Assembly: GCA_026193555.1 (NCBI GenBank)
Contig: JAPHUU010000324.1
Coordinates: forward strand, 1-10,136
Source of the DNA: Rhodanobacter sp.
Lineage (GTDB): Bacteria > Pseudomonadota > Gammaproteobacteria > Xanthomonadales > Rhodanobacteraceae
DNA length: 10,136 nucleotides
Direction: 5' to 3'
Under the pieces are notes generated by a model. That model saw nothing but the letters and a program-made list of their open reading frames with translations, was not told the DNA's origin and did no database searches. How positions within the stretch are numbered: the first letter of the stretch is position 1; each line of letters opens with the position of its first letter. The translations under genes were made by a program, and so were the position numbers. This document shows, in pieces, positions 6,500-10,136 of this stretch.

Positions 6500-6519
6500 C
6501 CTTATTTTCTTAAGGTTGC
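6496..6519. repeat. 9-bp palindrome upstream of the Fic gene
   Basis: GCAACCTTA (6496-6504) and TAAGGTTGC (6511-6519) form a perfect inverted repeat with a 6-nt centre. No T-run follows on either strand, so it is less likely a terminator than a protein-binding site. It overlaps the proposed -35 box of the Fic gene. Confidence 0.5.
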
Positions 6520-6534
6520 CCTGACAGCCTCGCT

Positions 6535-6560
6535 GGGAAAGACTGACCCCGTCTTCCGAC
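6535..6560. repeat. Possible vestigial REP-like hairpin
   Basis: GGAAAGAC (6536-6543) pairs with GTCTTCC (6551-6557) with one bulged A, around the loop TGACCCC. The minus-strand reading, GAAGACGGGGTCAGTC, resembles the GGGGTCAG-type repeats that I recall beside REP-associated tyrosine transposases in related genomes. There is a single copy and no transposase in view, so the assignment is weak. Confidence 0.25.
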
Positions 6561-6591
6561 TTGCAAGTGTGGCAACAGCTACAATGGGCGG

Positions 6592-6592
<1 letters not shown>
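6559..6592 (+). promoter_or_regulatory. Candidate uup promoter with transcription start at the ATG
   Basis: TACAAT (6580-6585) matches the -10 consensus at five of six positions, and its last base is seven nt before the A of the uup ATG at 6592. Transcription would therefore begin at the start codon, giving a leaderless message. No Shine-Dalgarno is present in GGGCGG before the ATG. A 10-bp palindrome, ACTTGCAAGT (6559-6568), sits near the -35 position, where no good -35 hexamer is visible. Confidence 0.4.
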
Positions 6593-8466
<1,874 letters not shown>

Positions 8467-8472
8467 TGCCGA

Positions 8473-8973
8473 TCAACGTGCGCCAGCTTGAATTTCTCGC
8501 CTGAGCCGGTCGCGGAGGCTGCCGCCCCAGCTGGGCGAGCTCACGTCTGCCACACGCCAGCCCACCGGCGTAAAGCGAAGCTCCAGATGTAATGTGACAT
8601 CCTGATCAAGATTGCGGAAACGCACTTCGGCATCGCGCCACCGATTGCCCGCCGGGAGAAATGCGATCTTCACCGCCCGGATGTCAAAGTCCTGACATGC
8701 GCATAGTGGATCGAAGTCGAGCCAACCCACGTAACCTTTGCCCGCGGCTTCTCGATCGGCACGCATCAACGTCAGCAGCCTCGAGTCATAGACCGCCCGG
8801 TCATTCGCGGAAACGCCATCTCCGTCAGCTTGATATTTGGCATAAACGGCCCGCAAAAATTGCTCTGCGGCTGATCTTCCGGACTGATGGCGTGCTGATC
8901 CACCTGCGGCAGACGCCCCAAAGCACACGGTCGTCGTCAGCAGCACCCAGACTAGTTTTCCGAAGAGCCCCAT
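8473..8973 (-). CDS. Secreted DUF3828-type protein
   Basis: A 166-aa protein of unknown function. It begins with a basic residue and hydrophobic core (MGLFGKLVWVLLTTTVCFGASA), a Sec signal peptide with likely cleavage after Ala22 (A-S-A). The Cys at 17 lacks a proper lipobox, so it is more likely soluble in the periplasm than a lipoprotein. The mature part has AAEQFLRAVYAKYQ (35-48), YDSRLLTLMRAD (62-73) and LDFDPLCACQDFDI (85-98), an order I recognise as DUF3828. The cysteine pair at 91 and 93 could form a bond or bind metal. A C-terminal beta region (120-145, VTLHLELRFTPVGWRVADV) resembles NTF2-like or immunity-type folds. An upstream ATG at 9030 would give 185 aa, but the ATG at 8973 has AAGAGGA eight nt upstream and yields the signal peptide. 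It lies 53 bp after ppc, same strand, with no clear terminator between. Confidence 0.8.
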   Translation of the reverse strand: MGLFGKLVWVLLTTTVCFGASAAGGSARHQSGRSAAEQFLRAVYAKYQADGDGVSANDRAVYDSRLLTLMRADREAAGKGYVGWLDFDPLCACQDFDIRAVKIAFLPAGNRWRDAEVRFRNLDQDVTLHLELRFTPVGWRVADVSSPSWGGSLRDRLRREIQAGAR

Positions 8974-8981
8974 CTGGTCAT

Positions 8982-8988
8982 TCCTCTT
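8982..8988 (-). promoter_or_regulatory. Ribosome binding site deciding the DUF3828-type gene start
   Basis: AAGAGGA on the minus strand is eight nt before the ATG at 8973, the strongest Shine-Dalgarno match that I noticed in the window. It supports the 166-aa form with a signal peptide over the two upstream ATGs. Confidence 0.75.
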
Positions 8989-9026
8989 GACCGATTGCAT
9001 GTTGGGCAAGTGGCATCCGGGGATGC

Positions 9027-10136
9027 TCAACCGGTGTTCTGCAGCCCCTGCGACACGCCGTTGACGCAGGCGACAAGAGCCTGCAGCAGGGTGTCGTCGG
9101 CACAGTCGCCGGCACGCCAGCGCTGCAGCAGGTCGACCTGCAACAGGCTCATCGGGTCGACGTAGGGGTTGCGCAGGTGGATCGATGCGGCCAGCCGCGG
9201 CGAGTCCTGCAGCAGCGACTGATGCCCCTTGAGCCGCAGCAAGCCTTGCCGGGTCAGGGCGAACTCGGCGCGAATCAGTCCGAACATTTCGTCATGCAGG
9301 GGGCCGGACAGTTTCGAGAATGCCTCGGCGATATCCAGGTCGCACTTGGCCAGCACCATCTCCACGTCATCCAGCATGTTGCTGAAGAACGGCCAGTCGC
9401 GCGCCATCTCCCTCATGGCGTCCTCGCCAAACCGGGCGACACCGCTGGCCAGCGCGCTGCCGAGGCCGTACCAGCCGGGCAGGATCGAGCGGCACTGGGT
9501 CCAGGCAAACACCCACGGAATCGCCCGCAGATCCTGCACACCACGCATGCTGCGCCGGCTCGACGGCCGTGATCCCAGGGTCATCCGTTCGATCACGTCG
9601 ATCGGCGTGGCACTGCGGAAATAATCGACGAAATGCGGGTGGTCGACGAAGACGCGATAGGTCTGCCGGCTGCTGGCCGACAACTGCTCCATCTTCGCCC
9701 GCCAGCGCTCCTCGCGCGGATCAGTGCCACGCGGGCGCAGTGACGCGCTGAGCACGGCGCCGATGGTCTGCTCCAGATGGCGCAGTGCCAGCGCGCGGAT
9801 GCCGTACTTGCGATGGATCACCTCGCCCTGCTCGGTCACCCGCAGCACACCGGCCACCGAGCCCCGGGGCGAGGACATCAGCGCCGGCGCGATGCGTGCA
9901 CCGCCACGGCTGGCCGAGCCGCCGCGGCCATGGAAGAACGCCAGCTTGATGCCCGCTGCGTGGGCCACTTCCAGCAGCTCGACCTGGGCGCGCTGCAGCC
10001 CCCAGCGCGAAGCCAGCGTGCCGCCGTCCTTGCCGCTGTCGGAGTATCCCAGCATCACCCATTGCTGGTCGCCGCGCGCCGCCAGGTGCTCGCGATACAC
10101 CGGATCCTCGAGCAGGGCACGCAGCGTCGCCGGCGC
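9027..10136 (-). CDS. ppc: Phosphoenolpyruvate carboxylase, C-terminal part (5' end outside window)
   Basis: Adds bicarbonate to phosphoenolpyruvate to make oxaloacetate, refilling the TCA cycle; a cytoplasmic tetramer. The frame is open to the right edge, so 369 C-terminal residues are seen of about 880-930 in the family. [13 protein letters not shown] (27-39 of the fragment) is the second PEPC signature. [13 protein letters not shown] (67-79) is the mobile loop with the catalytic arginines. [12 protein letters not shown] follows. The C-terminal segments ([20 protein letters not shown] and the final QNTG) are complete; the penultimate-region Asn helps bind the inhibitor aspartate in the E. 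coli enzyme, so allosteric control is probably kept. The Arg usual in the RNTG end is Gln here. The DUF3828-type gene follows 53 bp downstream and could be read through. Confidence 0.96.
   Translation of the reverse strand, partial: APATLRALLEDPVYREHLAARGDQQWVMLGYSDSGKDGGTLASRWGLQRAQVELLEVAHAAGIKLAFFHGRGGSASRGGARIAPALMSSPRGSVAGVLRVTEQGEVIHRKYGIRALALRHLEQTIGAVLSASLRPRGTDPREERWRAKMEQLSASSRQTYRVFVDHPHFVDYFRSATPIDVIERMTLGSRPSSRRSMRGVQDLRAIPWVFAWTQCRSILPGWYGLGSALASGVARFGEDAMREMARDWPFFSNMLDDVEMVLAKCDLDIAEAFSKLSGPLHDEMFGLIRAEFALTRQGLLRLKGHQSLLQDSPRLAASIHLRNPYVDPMSLLQVDLLQRWRAGDCADDTLLQALVACVNGVSQGLQNTG

Noticed and set aside
5271..6524. 417-codon plus-strand frame over the Fic gene
   Set aside because: Antisense shadow; the minus-strand Fic protein has intact catalytic and inhibitory motifs.
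8990..9030. GCATC/GATGC hairpin after ppc as a terminator
   Set aside because: A short stem with no T-rich tail on the minus strand.

Overview
The window is GC-rich, densely coded bacterial chromosome with 9 or 10 protein genes and no RNA genes that I can see. DusB, MetK, Uup and PEP carboxylase together, with strong G/C preference at third codon positions, suggest a gammaproteobacterium of the Xanthomonadales (Rhodanobacter/Dyella-like). This is inference from protein character; no database was searched.

Layout. At 1-611 (+) is the C-terminal part of dusB (tRNA dihydrouridine synthase), followed by a GGDEF diguanylate cyclase (636-2063, +) and metK (2204-3403, +). A perfect 20-bp-stem bidirectional terminator (3418-3462) separates metK from a convergent gene. 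Positions 3454-6443 form an accessory-looking block. It holds a GSU2403-type nucleotidyltransferase-fold protein (minus strand), a DUF6933-like protein (plus strand, preceded by a small ORF it overlaps by 4 bp) and a Fic-domain AMPylase with its own inhibitory helix motif (minus strand). The first two genes diverge from a shared inverted repeat that could place two overlapping promoters back to back. The third gene has a promoter region flanked by two other inverted repeats. Housekeeping genes resume with uup (6592-8466, +), a secreted DUF3828-type protein (8473-8973, -) and the C-terminal 369 residues of ppc (9027-10136, -), which continues past the right edge.

How the parts relate. The flanks are core functions: tRNA modification, c-di-GMP signalling, S-adenosylmethionine synthesis, ribosome/DNA-associated ABC-F ATPase activity and anaplerotic CO2 fixation. 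The central block carries two predicted nucleotidyl-transfer proteins (NTase fold and Fic) plus a protein of unknown function, each with operator-like palindromes. That is the typical look of a small mobile toxin, stress or defence cassette. It is the best place to look for something undescribed, but its function cannot be proven from sequence alone. No intergenic stretch exceeds 300 bases; the longest without an assured gene is about 200 bases (4510-4709).
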